The notes: generated by a model from the letters alone, not told the origin. A stretch of 64,000 nt of DNA from Streptomyces sp. NWU339 (GCF_003143855.1 NZ_QFRK01000009.1:69192-133191), one strand, 5' to 3'; numbered from the stretch's first letter, positions 28,368 to 37,747 are shown. A program made the numbers and translations.

Positions 28368-29182
28368 TTTCCTCCGACACCCATCAGGCCCTGGACCAGG
28401 GCGCGACGGGCGAACAGGTAGACGAGCAGGATGGGCACCATGGACAGCACCACGGCTCCCAGCAGACCGGGGATGTCGATGCCGTGTTCGGTCTGGAAGT
28501 TGTACAGACCCAGGGTGACGACCTTGGAGGAGTCGGACTGGGTCAGGACGAGCGGGAACAGGAAGCCGTTCCAGGCCTGGAGTGCGGAGAAGACCACGAT
28601 GGTGGACAGTCCGCCGCGGGACAGTGGCAGGACGAGCTGGAAGAACATGCGCCGCGGGGTGGCGCCGTCCATGGCCATGGCCTCGTACAACTCCGGGGAG
28701 ATGTCGCGCATGGCGCCGCTGAGGATCAGCGCCGACATGGGCAGGCAGAACGCGGCCGTGGGCAGGATGACGCCCAGCAGGTTGTCGTACAGCCCGGCCT
28801 CGCTGATCAGGTAGAACATCGGCACGATGACGGCCTGGGCGGGGACGGCGAGGCCGAGCAGGAACAGCCGGAAGATCGCCGACGTGGTCCGCCCGCGGCT
28901 GCGGACGATCGCGTAGGCGAGCGGCGGGACCAGCAGCAGCACGATGCCGATCACACAAGCGGTGACGACGAGCGTGTTGAAGAAGTACTGGTCGAAGCCC
29001 GATGTGAAGGCGCCGGTGTAGTTGTCCAGGGTGAAGCTGTCCGGGAGGGAGACCGGGCCGTTCTCGGCGTAGTCCTGGCGGGTGCGCAGCGTCGCGGCGA
29101 GCAGCACGTACAGCGGCAGGCCGACCAGGAAGAGCCAGAGGAGCGAGCCGGCGCCGGCCAGGTAGTTGGGGCGGCGCCTCAT
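28364..29182 (-). CDS. CUT1 sugar ABC transporter permease (MalG type)
   Basis: This 272-residue inner membrane protein has six predicted segments and the EAA loop (ELYEAMAMDGATPRRMFFQLVLP). It pairs with the permease encoded just upstream, with a 4-base overlap, and with the lipoprotein binding protein to import an oligosaccharide. No ATPase gene is in the operon; Streptomyces CUT1 systems often share the multitask ATPase MsiK. Confidence 0.92.
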   Translation of the reverse strand: MRRRPNYLAGAGSLLWLFLVGLPLYVLLAATLRTRQDYAENGPVSLPDSFTLDNYTGAFTSGFDQYFFNTLVVTACVIGIVLLLVPPLAYAIVRSRGRTTSAIFRLFLLGLAVPAQAVIVPMFYLISEAGLYDNLLGVILPTAAFCLPMSALILSGAMRDISPELYEAMAMDGATPRRMFFQLVLPLSRGGLSTIVVFSALQAWNGFLFPLVLTQSDSSKVVTLGLYNFQTEHGIDIPGLLGAVVLSMVPILLVYLFARRALVQGLMGVGGK

Positions 29183-30135
29183 GACGAACCCTCCATGGTG
29201 CTGCGCATCTTGTCGTAGCCGGAGACCCGGACGACGATCAGCGAGATGATCGTGGCCGCGACGACCAGGACCAGGGCGATCGCGGAGCCGGTTCCGTAGT
29301 CGAAGCTCTTGAACGCCTTGTCGTACATGTAGTAGGCGCTGATGGTGGTGTCGGTGCCGGGTCCGCCCTGGGTCAGGATGAGGACCGTCTCGAAGGTGGT
29401 CAGGCCGCCGACGATCATCAGGATCATCGAGGTGATCATCGCGTTGCGCAGCTGCGGCAGGGTGATGTGGAAGAACTGCCGGTAGCGGCCCGCCCCGTCG
29501 ATCTCCGCGGCCTGGTAGAGCACCTGGGGGATCGCGCGGGCGGCGCCCTGGTAGATCAGCGTGTGGAAGGGGGTGAACTGCCAGGTGCTGACGAACGCGA
29601 GCACCCCGATGGCGGTGGCCTGTTCACCGAAGAGGTTGCCGTCGCCGAACAGCCAGGTGGCGTCGGCGGGGATGCCGAAGTTGGGGTCGAGCAGCGCCCG
29701 CCAGAGCACGGAGACGGCCGTGGCGGACAGCAGCAGCGGGATGAAGTAGATGACGGACAGCACGGCCCGGTTGCGCTGGTGTCCGGCGGCCCAGACGCCG
29801 AGCATGATGCTCAGCGGGGTCTGGAGGACCACGCCGAGCACGGTCAGCAGCAGGGTCAGCCAGATGCTCTTGAACATCACCGGGTCGTCCATCAGGCGCG
29901 ACCAGTTGTCCGTGCCGACGAACTCGGGCGAGCCGATCCCGTCCCAGCTCATGAAGGACAGCACGGCCACCATGATCAGCGGGACGATCGCGAAGAGGGT
30001 GAAGAACACTGCGGCGGGCAGCGCCCAGGAGAAGCCGGGGCGGCCCACCGTCGTTGCGGACGAGGCGGACGGCCGCCGCCGGGACCCCTTGCGGGGTCCG
30101 GCGGCGGGCTGAGCGCTCGTGATCTGAGTGGTCAT
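29179..30135 (-). CDS. CUT1 sugar ABC transporter permease (MalF type)
   Basis: This 318-residue membrane protein has a basic N-terminal 35 residues, then PAAVFFTLFAIVPLIMVAVLSF and five further hydrophobic segments. The EAA-like loop reads VLYQAAEIDGAGRYRQFFHITLP. It starts 7 bases after the binding-protein stop and overlaps the second permease. It should form the translocation channel with the MalG-type partner. Confidence 0.92.
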   Translation of the reverse strand: MTTQITSAQPAAGPRKGSRRRPSASSATTVGRPGFSWALPAAVFFTLFAIVPLIMVAVLSFMSWDGIGSPEFVGTDNWSRLMDDPVMFKSIWLTLLLTVLGVVLQTPLSIMLGVWAAGHQRNRAVLSVIYFIPLLLSATAVSVLWRALLDPNFGIPADATWLFGDGNLFGEQATAIGVLAFVSTWQFTPFHTLIYQGAARAIPQVLYQAAEIDGAGRYRQFFHITLPQLRNAMITSMILMIVGGLTTFETVLILTQGGPGTDTTISAYYMYDKAFKSFDYGTGSAIALVLVVAATIISLIVVRVSGYDKMRSTMEGSS

Positions 30136-30142
30136 GAGCCGT

Positions 30143-31447
30143 TCATTCGGTGGGGAGGGCCTGCATGGCCTTGATGAAGCCGTCCGCGTCGAGCTGTCCG
30201 TTGAAGAACTGCTGGACGGCCTTGTGCATGTCCGAGGCCGACTTCTGCGGGTACGCCTGGTCCCAGGACAGCTGGAACGACGGGGCGTCGGCGACCAGGT
30301 CGTACTGGAAGCGCGAGTACTCGGGGGTGGCCGAGGAATCGATGAACTGGTCGGTGTTGGTCGTGGTCGGCAGGTTGCCGATGTCCAGCTGCGCCTTGAC
30401 GAACTCGTCGGAGTACATGAGCTTCAGGAACTCGGCGACGGCCTCGGGGTGCTTGGTCTTCTTCATCACCGAGTAGTAGTTGTTGGTGTTTCCGGCGACG
30501 TTGGCCGGATCGCCCTTGCCGCCCTCGACGGTCGGGAAGGCGGTGTAGCCGAGGTCCTTCTCGGCGAACGCCTTGTGGTCCGTCAGCTGCTGGGAGTAGT
30601 ACCAGGAGCCCATCAGCTCGAAGCCGGCCTTGCCGGAGGCCACCAACTGGACCGAGCCCCCGTTGGTGTACTTGACGGAGTCGTAGTTCTTGCCGAAGGC
30701 GCCCGCGTCGACGAGCTCCCTGATCATGCCCAGGGCCTTCTTGCCGTCCGCGCTCTCCCAGGCACTCTTGTCGCCCCCGACGGCCTTCTCGAACAGCCCG
30801 GGGCCGGCCACGCGGTCGAAGAGGTACTGGAACCACATCTGCGTCGGCCAGACGTCGCCGCCGCCGAGCGCGATCGGCGTGACGCCCTGGTCCTTGAGCT
30901 TCCCGACCGCGTCGAGCAGTTCGTCCCAGTTCTTCGGCGGCTTGACGCCCGCCTTGTCGAGGACCTTCTTGTTGTGGAAGAGCAGGACCGGCTGGGTGCC
31001 ACGCATCGGTATGCCGTACGGCTGACCGTCGACGACGGCGTTGTTGAAGACGGACGGCAGGAACTTGTTCTCCAGGTCCGGGTTCTTCTTGATGAAGTCG
31101 TCCAGCGGCAACAGCAGGTCGGCCTTGACGAACGGCTTGATGCTGCCGCCGCCCCAGTTGAAGAAGACGTCCGGGGCCTGCGGGGTGCTGATGATCGTCT
31201 GAAGCTTCTTCTGGTAGTCCGCACCGGGGATGGTGTCGAGGACGACCTTGACGTCGGACGTCTTGTTGAACGTGTCGACGATCCGTTTCTCGACCTTGTT
31301 GGTGGCGTCCCCGTAGACCAGGACATGGATCTTGCCGTCGTCCTGCGACGCCCCGCCGTTCCCGTCACCGCAGGCCGAGAGGCTCAGTGCCAGGGCGAGC
31401 GTCGCACCGCAGGCGACCAGTCTGGGCAAGCGCGCACGTGTCTTCAT
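30143..31447 (-). CDS. Sugar ABC transporter substrate-binding lipoprotein
   Basis: This 434-residue extracellular binding protein begins with a lipoprotein signal (MKTRARLPRLVACG, then a hydrophobic run ending LSLSACGDG, lipid-attached Cys near 26). The mature part follows the family 1 pattern: KIHVLVYGDATNKVEKRIVD, VFFNWGGGSIKPFVKADLL, YGIPMRGTQPVLLFHNKKVL and VASGKAGFELMGSWYYSQQL. ATG 31447 has AAAGGCGA upstream. It is first in the operon leading to the GH3 gene. Its promoter region is shared with a divergent LacI-type regulator and contains CGAAAGTTTCG. Confidence 0.92.
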   Translation of the reverse strand: MKTRARLPRLVACGATLALALSLSACGDGNGGASQDDGKIHVLVYGDATNKVEKRIVDTFNKTSDVKVVLDTIPGADYQKKLQTIISTPQAPDVFFNWGGGSIKPFVKADLLLPLDDFIKKNPDLENKFLPSVFNNAVVDGQPYGIPMRGTQPVLLFHNKKVLDKAGVKPPKNWDELLDAVGKLKDQGVTPIALGGGDVWPTQMWFQYLFDRVAGPGLFEKAVGGDKSAWESADGKKALGMIRELVDAGAFGKNYDSVKYTNGGSVQLVASGKAGFELMGSWYYSQQLTDHKAFAEKDLGYTAFPTVEGGKGDPANVAGNTNNYYSVMKKTKHPEAVAEFLKLMYSDEFVKAQLDIGNLPTTTNTDQFIDSSATPEYSRFQYDLVADAPSFQLSWDQAYPQKSASDMHKAVQQFFNGQLDADGFIKAMQALPTE

Positions 31448-31458
31448 CGTTCGCCTTT

Positions 31459-31469
31459 CGAAAGTTTCG
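31459..31469. promoter_or_regulatory. Palindromic operator candidate CGAAAGTTTCG
   Basis: This 11-base palindrome around a central G sits 12 bases before the binding-protein start. A further half-site CCGAAAG follows at 31479, so that TTTCGG-N8-CCGAAA forms a second inverted repeat. CGAAA-N-TTTCG palindromes have been reported upstream of Streptomyces xylan/xyloside genes under LacI-family control. It is the natural candidate for binding by the adjacent LacI protein. Confidence 0.55.
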
Positions 31470-31573
31470 GCTTCCTCACCGAAAGTCCATGCCGTGGGAC
31501 AGTAGGTCAGGCTGGGGGTTCGGTCAACGGTCGAGCCGGTACTCACCCAAACCGTTATCGAGGCGCGGTGACC

Positions 31574-31579
31574 TATCCT
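31574..31579 (+). promoter_or_regulatory. Candidate -10 box of a leaderless lacI-type transcript
   Basis: TATCCT ends only 6 bases before ATG 31586. A transcript started at the usual distance would begin at or next to the start codon. No ribosome site precedes the ATG, which fits a leaderless mRNA, common in Streptomyces. The -35 element is unclear. Confidence 0.4.
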
Positions 31580-31585
31580 GCATGT

Positions 31586-32608
31586 ATGCACCATGAAGAC
31601 GAGGCGAGCGGCAGAGTCACCCTGGCCACGGTCGCGAAAGAGGCCGGCGTTTCGATGCCGACAGTTTCGAAGGTCCTCAACGGCCGTTCGGATGTCTCCC
31701 GCGCGACGCGAGCCAAGGTGGAGCAGCTCCTGGAGGACCACGGCTACCGCCGGCGCGGGCAGCCGACGTCCCGCTCCCCGCTCATCGAGCTCGTCTTCCA
31801 CGAACTGGACAGCATCTGGTCGATGGAGCTGATCAGGGGCGTGGAGAACGTCGCCAGGGAGAACCGCGCGACGGTGGCGCTCACCGAGAGCGGCACCCGG
31901 CACACGCCCGCGCCGGAATGGCTCCCGGGTGTGCTGCGACGCAGGCCGCTGGGCGTCGTCCTGGTCTTCTCCGCACTCCCCGAGGACGTCAAGCGCCGGC
32001 TCAGGGCGGCGGCCATCCCCTTCGTCGTCATCGACCCGGCGGGCGACCCCGACCCGGACGTGCCCTCGGTCGGCTCCGCCAACTGGGCCGGCGGCCTCGC
32101 CGCCACCCGCCATCTGACCGACCTCGGTCACGAGCGGGTCGCGATCATCACCGGCCCCGAGGACATGCTGTGCTCGCTGGCCCGGCTCGACGGCTACCGC
32201 TCGGCCATGGCGATGGCGGGTCTGGAGACCGACCCGAGTCTGATGCGATTCGGCGACTTCCACGTACAGGGCGGCTTCGAGCACGCCATGGACCTGCTGG
32301 AGGGGCCCGACCGGCCGACGGCGATCTTCGCGGGCAGCGACCTCCAGGCGCTGGGCGTGCTGGAGGCGGCGCGGGTCAAGGGCCTGCGCGTACCCGAGGA
32401 CCTGTCGGTGGTCGGCTACGACGACGTACCGCCGGCGCAGTGGTCGAGTCCGCCGCTCACCACGGTCCACCAGCCGCTGCAGCGCATGGCCGAGGAGGCC
32501 GCCCGGATGCTGCTCCGCCCGGACGACCCCGGCACGGCCACCCAGCGCATAGAGCTGGCGACGCACCTGGTGGTACGGCAGAGCACGGCTCCGCCCAGGG
32601 AGACGTGA
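31586..32608 (+). CDS. LacI family transcriptional regulator (controls adjacent GH3/ABC operon)
   Basis: This 340-residue regulator has a LacI helix-turn-helix at residues about 12-60 (VTLATVAKEAGVSMPTVSKVLNGRSDVS) and a periplasmic-binding-protein-like effector domain (GVVLVFSALPEDVK, LGHERVAIITGPEDM, FAGSDLQALGVLEAARV, VGYDDVPPAQWSSPPLTTV). It reads divergently from the binding-protein gene, which suggests it represses that operon and possibly itself, with the imported sugar as inducer. ATG 31586 is chosen because the helix-turn-helix follows at normal spacing. Confidence 0.92.
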   Translation: MHHEDEASGRVTLATVAKEAGVSMPTVSKVLNGRSDVSRATRAKVEQLLEDHGYRRRGQPTSRSPLIELVFHELDSIWSMELIRGVENVARENRATVALTESGTRHTPAPEWLPGVLRRRPLGVVLVFSALPEDVKRRLRAAAIPFVVIDPAGDPDPDVPSVGSANWAGGLAATRHLTDLGHERVAIITGPEDMLCSLARLDGYRSAMAMAGLETDPSLMRFGDFHVQGGFEHAMDLLEGPDRPTAIFAGSDLQALGVLEAARVKGLRVPEDLSVVGYDDVPPAQWSSPPLTTVHQPLQRMAEEAARMLLRPDDPGTATQRIELATHLVVRQSTAPPRET

Positions 32609-32710
32609 AGGGGCTCGCAAGGAAAATTCGAATGTTTCGGGTTTCCCGAAGAAGTGTTGCGGCGACGTATCGGCCGCTTTCCACGCCCTCAACCCTGATG
32701 GCCGGAGCGA

Positions 32711-32739
32711 GGGGGGACCGGTGTGTGGACCGGCCCCCC
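32711..32739. terminator. Hairpin between convergent lacI and GH1 genes
   Basis: GGGGGG-A-CCGG at 32711-32721 pairs with CCGG-CCCCCC at 32730-32739 around an 8-base loop. It lies between the 3-prime ends of the two convergent genes and probably terminates both. Confidence 0.5.
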
Positions 32740-32765
32740 GGTTCCGGCGGCGCCTCCGGGTCCGG

Positions 32766-34205
32766 TCAGGCGCCGGGCAGGACCCCGCTGCGGGCCACCT
32801 CGGAGTACCAGCGGGCGCTGGCCTTGGGGATGCGGGTGCCGGTCGGGTAGTCCACGTAGACCGCGCCGAAACGCCTGCCGTAGCCGTGGGCCCACTCGAA
32901 GTTGTCCAGCAGCGACCACAGGAAGTAGCCGCGCACGTCCGCGCCGTCGGTGATGGCCCGGTGGACGGCGGCCAGGTGGCCGCGCAGGTAGGCGATCCGG
33001 TCGGGGTCGTTGACCTGTCCCGCGGGGTCGGCGTAGTCGTCGAACGCCGCGCCGTTCTCGGTGATGACCAGCGGCAGCTTCGGGAAGTCGGACGCCAGCC
33101 GGCGCAGCAGGTCGTACAGGCCGGTGGGGTCGACGGCCCAGCCCATGGCGGTGGTGTCGCCGGGCGGCTGGTGGAAGGCGACCCGGTCGGCGCCCGGCCA
33201 GGGACTGTGGGCGCTGTTGCCGTGTCCGTCGGAGGTGTGGGTGCCGCTGCCGTCGGCCTCGGAGACCAGGGTGGGCGTGTAGTAGTTGACGCCGAGGAGG
33301 TCCAGCGGCTGGTGGATCTGCCGGAGGTCGCCGTCCTTCACGAAGGACCAGTCGGTCAGTGCCGTGGTGTCCTTGAGCAGGTCCTCCGGGTAGGCGCCCC
33401 GCAGCATCGGGCCGGTGAAGGCCCGGTTGGCGAGCGCGTCGATCCGGCGGACCGCGTCGGCGTCGGCCTCGCTGCCGGTGAGCGGGCGGACGTGGTGGAT
33501 GTTGAGCGTGACCGAGCACCGGGCGTCGGCGGCGACGCGTTCGCGCAGCGCCTGGACGGCCAGGCCGTGGGCCAGGTTGAGGTGGTGGGCGGCGCGCAGG
33601 GCGTCGACCGGGTCGGTGCGGCCGGGGGCGTGCACTCCGGAGCCGTAGCCGAGGAAGGCGCTGCACCAGGGCTCGTTGAGGGTGGTCCAGGTCTTCACCC
33701 GGTCGCCGAGGGCGTCCGCGGCGAGGGCGGCGTACTCGGCGAACCGCTCGGCCGTGGCGCGCTCGGGCCAGCCTCCGGCGTCCTCCAACTCCTGCGGCAG
33801 GTCCCAGTGGTAGAGGGTGGCGACGGGCTGGATGCCCCGGTCCAGCAGGTCGTCGACGAGGCGCCGGTAGAAGTCCAGGCCCTTCTGGACGGCGGGACCG
33901 CGTCCGGTGGGCTGGATCCGGGGCCAGGCCAGGGAGAAGCGGTAGGCACCCAGGCCGAGTTCGGCCATGAGGGCGACGTCCTCGCGCCGGCGGTGGTAGT
34001 GGTCGGTGGCGATGTCGCCGGTGTCGCCGTTGCGGACCCGGCCGGGGGTGCGGGCGTAGGTGTCCCAGATGGACGGGGTACGGCCGTCCTCGGCGGCGGC
34101 GCCCTCGATCTGGTAGGAGGCGGTCGCGGAACCCCAGATGAACCCCTTGGGGAATGTGCGGGCGGCGTCCGGGGCGGACGCGGTCTGCTGTGCTGCGGTG
34201 ACCAC
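32766..34205 (-). CDS. GH1 family beta-glucosidase
   Basis: This 479-residue cytoplasmic enzyme should split cellobiose-like beta-glucosides. It opens with [20 protein letters not shown], the GH1 N-terminal signature. The acid/base Glu is in TLNEPW near 176, and the nucleophile Glu in ITENGAAF near 382. [21 protein letters not shown] near the end is the conserved aglycone-side block. GTG 34205 has AAAGGA 5 bases upstream. It is the last gene of an operon with a binding protein and two permeases, an arrangement matching cellobiose/cello-oligosaccharide operons (cebEFG-bglC) in Streptomyces, though the regulator differs from CebR. Confidence 0.93.
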   Translation of the reverse strand: MVTAAQQTASAPDAARTFPKGFIWGSATASYQIEGAAAEDGRTPSIWDTYARTPGRVRNGDTGDIATDHYHRRREDVALMAELGLGAYRFSLAWPRIQPTGRGPAVQKGLDFYRRLVDDLLDRGIQPVATLYHWDLPQELEDAGGWPERATAERFAEYAALAADALGDRVKTWTTLNEPWCSAFLGYGSGVHAPGRTDPVDALRAAHHLNLAHGLAVQALRERVAADARCSVTLNIHHVRPLTGSEADADAVRRIDALANRAFTGPMLRGAYPEDLLKDTTALTDWSFVKDGDLRQIHQPLDLLGVNYYTPTLVSEADGSGTHTSDGHGNSAHSPWPGADRVAFHQPPGDTTAMGWAVDPTGLYDLLRRLASDFPKLPLVITENGAAFDDYADPAGQVNDPDRIAYLRGHLAAVHRAITDGADVRGYFLWSLLDNFEWAHGYGRRFGAVYVDYPTGTRIPKASARWYSEVARSGVLPGA

Positions 34206-34294
34206 GTGAGTCCTTTCGAGTGGTGGGGTGGGCGCGCGAAGGTCCGGGGGTGGTGTGCGGGCCGGCGGCCCTCGGCCGGTCCGGGCGTGGCGGG

Positions 34295-35218
34295 TCAGCC
34301 CTTGACGGCGCCCGCCATGATGCCGCTGACGATCTGGCGGCCGAAGACGACGAACATCGCCAGCAGCGGCAGCGTGCCGAGCAACGCGCCCGCCATGATC
34401 AGCGACTGGTCGCGGACATAGCCCGCGCTGAGCTGGGTGAGGGCGACGGGAACCGTCGGGTTGGTCATGTCGAGCACCACGAACGGCCAGAAGAAGTCGT
34501 TCCACGCGTGCACGAACGTGATCATGAACAGGACGGCCATCGCGGGCCGGGCGACGGGCAGCACGATGCTCCAGAAGATCCGCAGCGAGTGCGCCCCGTC
34601 CACGCGTCCGGCCTCGACGAGTTCGTCGGGCAGCGCCTCCGAGAGGTACTGCCTCATGAAGAAGACGCCGACCGCGCTCACCAGCGTGGGGAAGATGACG
34701 GCGGGCAGCTGCTGCGACCAGCCCAGCTCGGACATCAGCATGAACAGCGGTACGACGCCGAGCTGCGGCGGCACCAGCATGGTGCCGATCACCAGCATGA
34801 GCAGGGCGTTGCGCCCCTTGAACCGCAGCTTGGCGAAGGCGAAGCCGGCCAGGGTCGCGAACATCACCGTGGACAGGGCGATCACCCCGGCCACGATCAG
34901 GCTGTTGACCATGGCCTTGCCCATCGCCGCCTCGTCCCAGGCCCGGGCGAGGTTGCTGAACAGGTTCGGGCCCGGCAGGAAGGGCGGTGGTGTCTGGCTG
35001 ACCCGGGTGTTGTCGGTGGAGGCCGCCACCATCGTCCAGTACAGCGGGAAGATCGACAGCACCGCCATGACGGCGAGCAGGACGTAGGCGAGCGGGCCCG
35101 CATGGTGCTGGCGCCCGGCGCGCTCGCGCAGCAGCCGTCGGCCGCCGCGGCGGACCGGTTTCCCGGCGGGAGTCCGGTCCGGGGTGTCCGTCCGGGCCGG
35201 GAGGCTGTGGATGGTCAT
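34295..35218 (-). CDS. CUT1 sugar ABC transporter permease (MalG/CebG type)
   Basis: This 307-residue permease has a basic N-terminal 40 residues and then six hydrophobic segments ([21 protein letters not shown] first). The EAA loop is [23 protein letters not shown]. It starts 12 bases after its partner permease and precedes the GH1 gene by 89 bases. Confidence 0.93.
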   Translation of the reverse strand: MTIHSLPARTDTPDRTPAGKPVRRGGRRLLRERAGRQHHAGPLAYVLLAVMAVLSIFPLYWTMVAASTDNTRVSQTPPPFLPGPNLFSNLARAWDEAAMGKAMVNSLIVAGVIALSTVMFATLAGFAFAKLRFKGRNALLMLVIGTMLVPPQLGVVPLFMLMSELGWSQQLPAVIFPTLVSAVGVFFMRQYLSEALPDELVEAGRVDGAHSLRIFWSIVLPVARPAMAVLFMITFVHAWNDFFWPFVVLDMTNPTVPVALTQLSAGYVRDQSLIMAGALLGTLPLLAMFVVFGRQIVSGIMAGAVKG

Positions 35219-35230
35219 GACGACTCCAGG

Positions 35231-36229
35231 TCAGGGCGTACGGGAACGCAGGCGCTTGATCAGGCGCTGCGCCACGAAGACGAGGACGAGCAGCAGGAAC
35301 ATCGCCCAGGCGACGGTCGCCGAGCGGCCCATCTGGTAGTTCTTCCAGCCCTCCTCGTACAGCAGCAGGCCCAGCGTCTGGTACTGGTTGTCCGCCCCGC
35401 CGGTGACGCCGTTGGGTCCCTGACCGAAGATCAGCGGCTCACCGAACAGCTGGGTGGCGCCGATCGTGGAGAGCACGATCGTGAAGACGATGGTGGAGCG
35501 GATGCCCGGAACGGTGACGTGGGTGAACTGCTTCCACCGCGAGGCGCCGTCGATCGCGGCCGCCTCGTAGCGCTCGGCGGGGACGGCCTGCATGGCGGCC
35601 AGGTAGAGCAGCGCGTTGTAGCCGGTCCAGCGCCAGATGACGATGGTGGAGATCGCGACCTGGGCGGGCCACTTGTCGGCCTCCCAGTCCACCGGGTCGA
35701 TGCCGACCGCGCCGAGCGCCCAGTTGATCATGCCGAAGTCGCGTTCGAAGATCATGGTGAACACGAGGGCGGCGGCGGCGACCGAGGTGGCGTACGGGAC
35801 CAGCGAGGCCACGCGGAAGAACAGCGAGGCGCGCATGCGGTAGTTGAGGAGGTGCGCCAGGCCGAGGGCCATCAGCAGCTGCGGCACCGTGGAGATGACG
35901 CCGATGGTGATGGTGTTCCGCAGCGCGTTCCAGAACCGTGAATCGCCCCAGAGCTCGACGTAGTTGTCGAACGCCACCCACTCCATGACATCAAGGGTGG
36001 CCAGTTCCACGTCGTGCAGGGAGATCCACGAGGTGTAGACGAGGGGATAGAAACTGAACGCGGCGAAGACGACGAAGAACGGTGCGACGAACGCGAACGG
36101 CGCGCCCTTGACGTCCAGTCGGTGCAGCAGCGCGCCGCGCCGCCGGGCGGCGCCGCTCTCGCCGTCCGGCGTCGGCGGCGGGCCCGAGGGCTCCCCGCCT
36201 TCCAGGGCCTTGGTGGTGGAGATGGCCAC
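35231..36229 (-). CDS. CUT1 sugar ABC transporter permease (MalF/CebF type)
   Basis: This 332-residue permease has a hydrophilic N-terminal 40 residues, then [24 protein letters not shown] and five further segments. The EAA-like loop is [23 protein letters not shown]. It follows the binding-protein gene across a 93-base gap that contains a stable hairpin, which should lower permease expression relative to the binding protein. Confidence 0.93.
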   Translation of the reverse strand: MAISTTKALEGGEPSGPPPTPDGESGAARRRGALLHRLDVKGAPFAFVAPFFVVFAAFSFYPLVYTSWISLHDVELATLDVMEWVAFDNYVELWGDSRFWNALRNTITIGVISTVPQLLMALGLAHLLNYRMRASLFFRVASLVPYATSVAAAALVFTMIFERDFGMINWALGAVGIDPVDWEADKWPAQVAISTIVIWRWTGYNALLYLAAMQAVPAERYEAAAIDGASRWKQFTHVTVPGIRSTIVFTIVLSTIGATQLFGEPLIFGQGPNGVTGGADNQYQTLGLLLYEEGWKNYQMGRSATVAWAMFLLLVLVFVAQRLIKRLRSRTP

Positions 36230-36269
36230 CCGACTTTTCCTTCCTGGGAACAGAATGTGTGAGCCGGCC

Positions 36270-36302
36270 CCGGGCCCGCCTGCGGGGTGCGGGCGGGCCC
36301 GG
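36270..36302 (-). terminator. Intra-operon stem-loop between binding-protein and permease genes
   Basis: CCGGGCCCGCC and GGCGGGCCCGG, each 11 bases, pair around an 11-base loop. Hairpins at this position in sugar ABC operons commonly protect or over-represent the upstream binding-protein mRNA. It could act as partial terminator or as 3-prime stabiliser. Confidence 0.6.
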
Positions 36303-36322
36303 ACGACCGCGGGGGCGAGCGG

Positions 36323-37633
36323 TCAGCCGACCGCCTTCTCGATGCGCTCCGCGGTGGTCTTCCACGCCTCGTCCCGCGGGGTGCCCTGCTGCTCGATCAG
36401 AGTCAGGCCCTGGGAGAAGGTGTCCTTGATCGTGCCGTCCTTGCGGCCCAGGACCTGCTTGTCCGGGATCTCCTGGGCGGCGGCACCGAAGATCCGGCCG
36501 ATCGGCGCGTCGCTGAAGTACTCCGACTCGGCGTTCTTCACCTCGTCGCTCTCCAGCGCCTCCCGCGAGGACGGAATGTTGCCGATCTTCTCGAAGATGT
36601 GGGCCTGCTGCTCCGGCGCGGTCAGCCAGGCGACGAGCTTCTTGGCCTCCTCCTTCACCGGGCTCTGCTCGACCACGCCGAGGAAGGACCCGCCCCAGTT
36701 GGCGCCTTTGGGGGCCTTGGCGACGTCCCACTTTCCCTTGTTCGCCTCGCCGGCCTTCTCGCTGATGTGGCTGAGCATCCACGCCGGGCACACGGCGGTG
36801 GCGAACGTGCCGTTGGCCAGACCCGGGTCCCAACCCGGCTGGAACTGGCGGAGCTTGGCCGTCAGGCCGTCCTCCGCGGCGTCGGCGGCCAGGTTCCACG
36901 CCTCCTTGACGGCCGGGTTCTTGTCGTAGATCAACTCGCCCTTGTCGTCGTAGTACTGCTCGGAATAGCCGTAGACCATGGCGTTGAACAGGCCGCTGGC
37001 CGCGTCCATGTAGGCCACGTCGTCGCCCTTGAAGTCCTTCTTGAAGGTGCGGCCGACCTCGACGTACTTCTTCCAGTCGCCCTCCCACAGCTCGGCGACC
37101 TCCTCGCGGTCGGTGGGCAGACCGGCCTTCTCGAAGTAGTCCTTGCGGTAGCAGACGGCCATCGGGCCGATGTCGGTGCCCAGCCCCAGCACCTTGCCGT
37201 CCTCGGTGCTGATCTGGGACTCCTTCCACGGCAGGAAGTGGTCGCCGCCCGGTACGTCGGAGAAGTCCGCGAACCTGTCCGCCTGGGTCTCGGTGATCTC
37301 CTTGGCCCGCCCGATCTCGATGCCCTGGATGTCCTTCAGGCCCTTGCCGGCCGCGAGCCGGGTCTGCAGCGCGGTGTAGTACGTCTGTTCGTCGCCGGCG
37401 ATCTCGGCCTTGATGTCGACATCGGGGTTCTCCTTCTCGTACTGCTCGAGAAGGCCCGTCTCCTTGATGCCCATCACGCCGTACAGGCCCATGGTGATGA
37501 CGACCTTGCCGTCCTGTTTGCCACCGCCCGTGGCGGAGTCGTCACCGCCGCTGCAGCCGACGACGAGCGTCAGCGCGCCGGCGACCGCGACCGCCGCCAC
37601 CGCTCTCGTACGCAACGAACCGGTCCTGCCCAT
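36323..37633 (-). CDS. Sugar ABC transporter substrate-binding lipoprotein
   Basis: This 436-residue protein has a lipoprotein signal (MGRTGSLRTRAVAAVAVAG, then LTLVVGCSGG with the lipid Cys near 27). The mature domain shows VVITMGLYGVMGIKETGLLEQYEKE, YYTALQTRLAAGKGLKDIQGI and YDKNPAVKEAWNLAADAAEDGL, as in family 1 oligosaccharide-binding proteins. ATG 37633 has TAGGAGGAG upstream, one of the best ribosome sites in the window. It starts the GH1 operon and faces a divergent LacI gene across two operator-like palindromes. Confidence 0.92.
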   Translation of the reverse strand: MGRTGSLRTRAVAAVAVAGALTLVVGCSGGDDSATGGGKQDGKVVITMGLYGVMGIKETGLLEQYEKENPDVDIKAEIAGDEQTYYTALQTRLAAGKGLKDIQGIEIGRAKEITETQADRFADFSDVPGGDHFLPWKESQISTEDGKVLGLGTDIGPMAVCYRKDYFEKAGLPTDREEVAELWEGDWKKYVEVGRTFKKDFKGDDVAYMDAASGLFNAMVYGYSEQYYDDKGELIYDKNPAVKEAWNLAADAAEDGLTAKLRQFQPGWDPGLANGTFATAVCPAWMLSHISEKAGEANKGKWDVAKAPKGANWGGSFLGVVEQSPVKEEAKKLVAWLTAPEQQAHIFEKIGNIPSSREALESDEVKNAESEYFSDAPIGRIFGAAAQEIPDKQVLGRKDGTIKDTFSQGLTLIEQQGTPRDEAWKTTAERIEKAVG

Positions 37634-37711
37634 GGATCTCCTCCTAGCCACGGCGCTGACGCACCCGAGTGACGAGTTCTGCGATGACCACAGCTGCTTC
37701 GACAATGGGGT

Positions 37712-37747
37712 TGGGAACGTACCCAATTCATGGTGGGTACGTTCCCA
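37712..37747. promoter_or_regulatory. Pair of LacI-type operators in opposite orientation
   Basis: TGGGAACGTACCCA at 37712-37725 and TGGGTACGTTCCCA at 37734-37747 are exact reverse complements of each other, and each is itself a near-palindrome. Their centres are 22 bases apart, about two helical turns, so two dimers could bind the same face of the DNA. The half-site TGGG and the CG centre resemble the CebR operator TGGGAGCGCTCCCA. They lie between the binding-protein gene and the divergent lacI gene. Confidence 0.75.

Noticed and set aside
32629..32650. CGAATGTTTCG and TTCGGG-TTT-CCCGAA as further operators
   Set aside because: They lie between two convergent gene ends with no promoter to control; the first differs by one base from the motif at 31459. 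Probably chance or part of a weak terminator.
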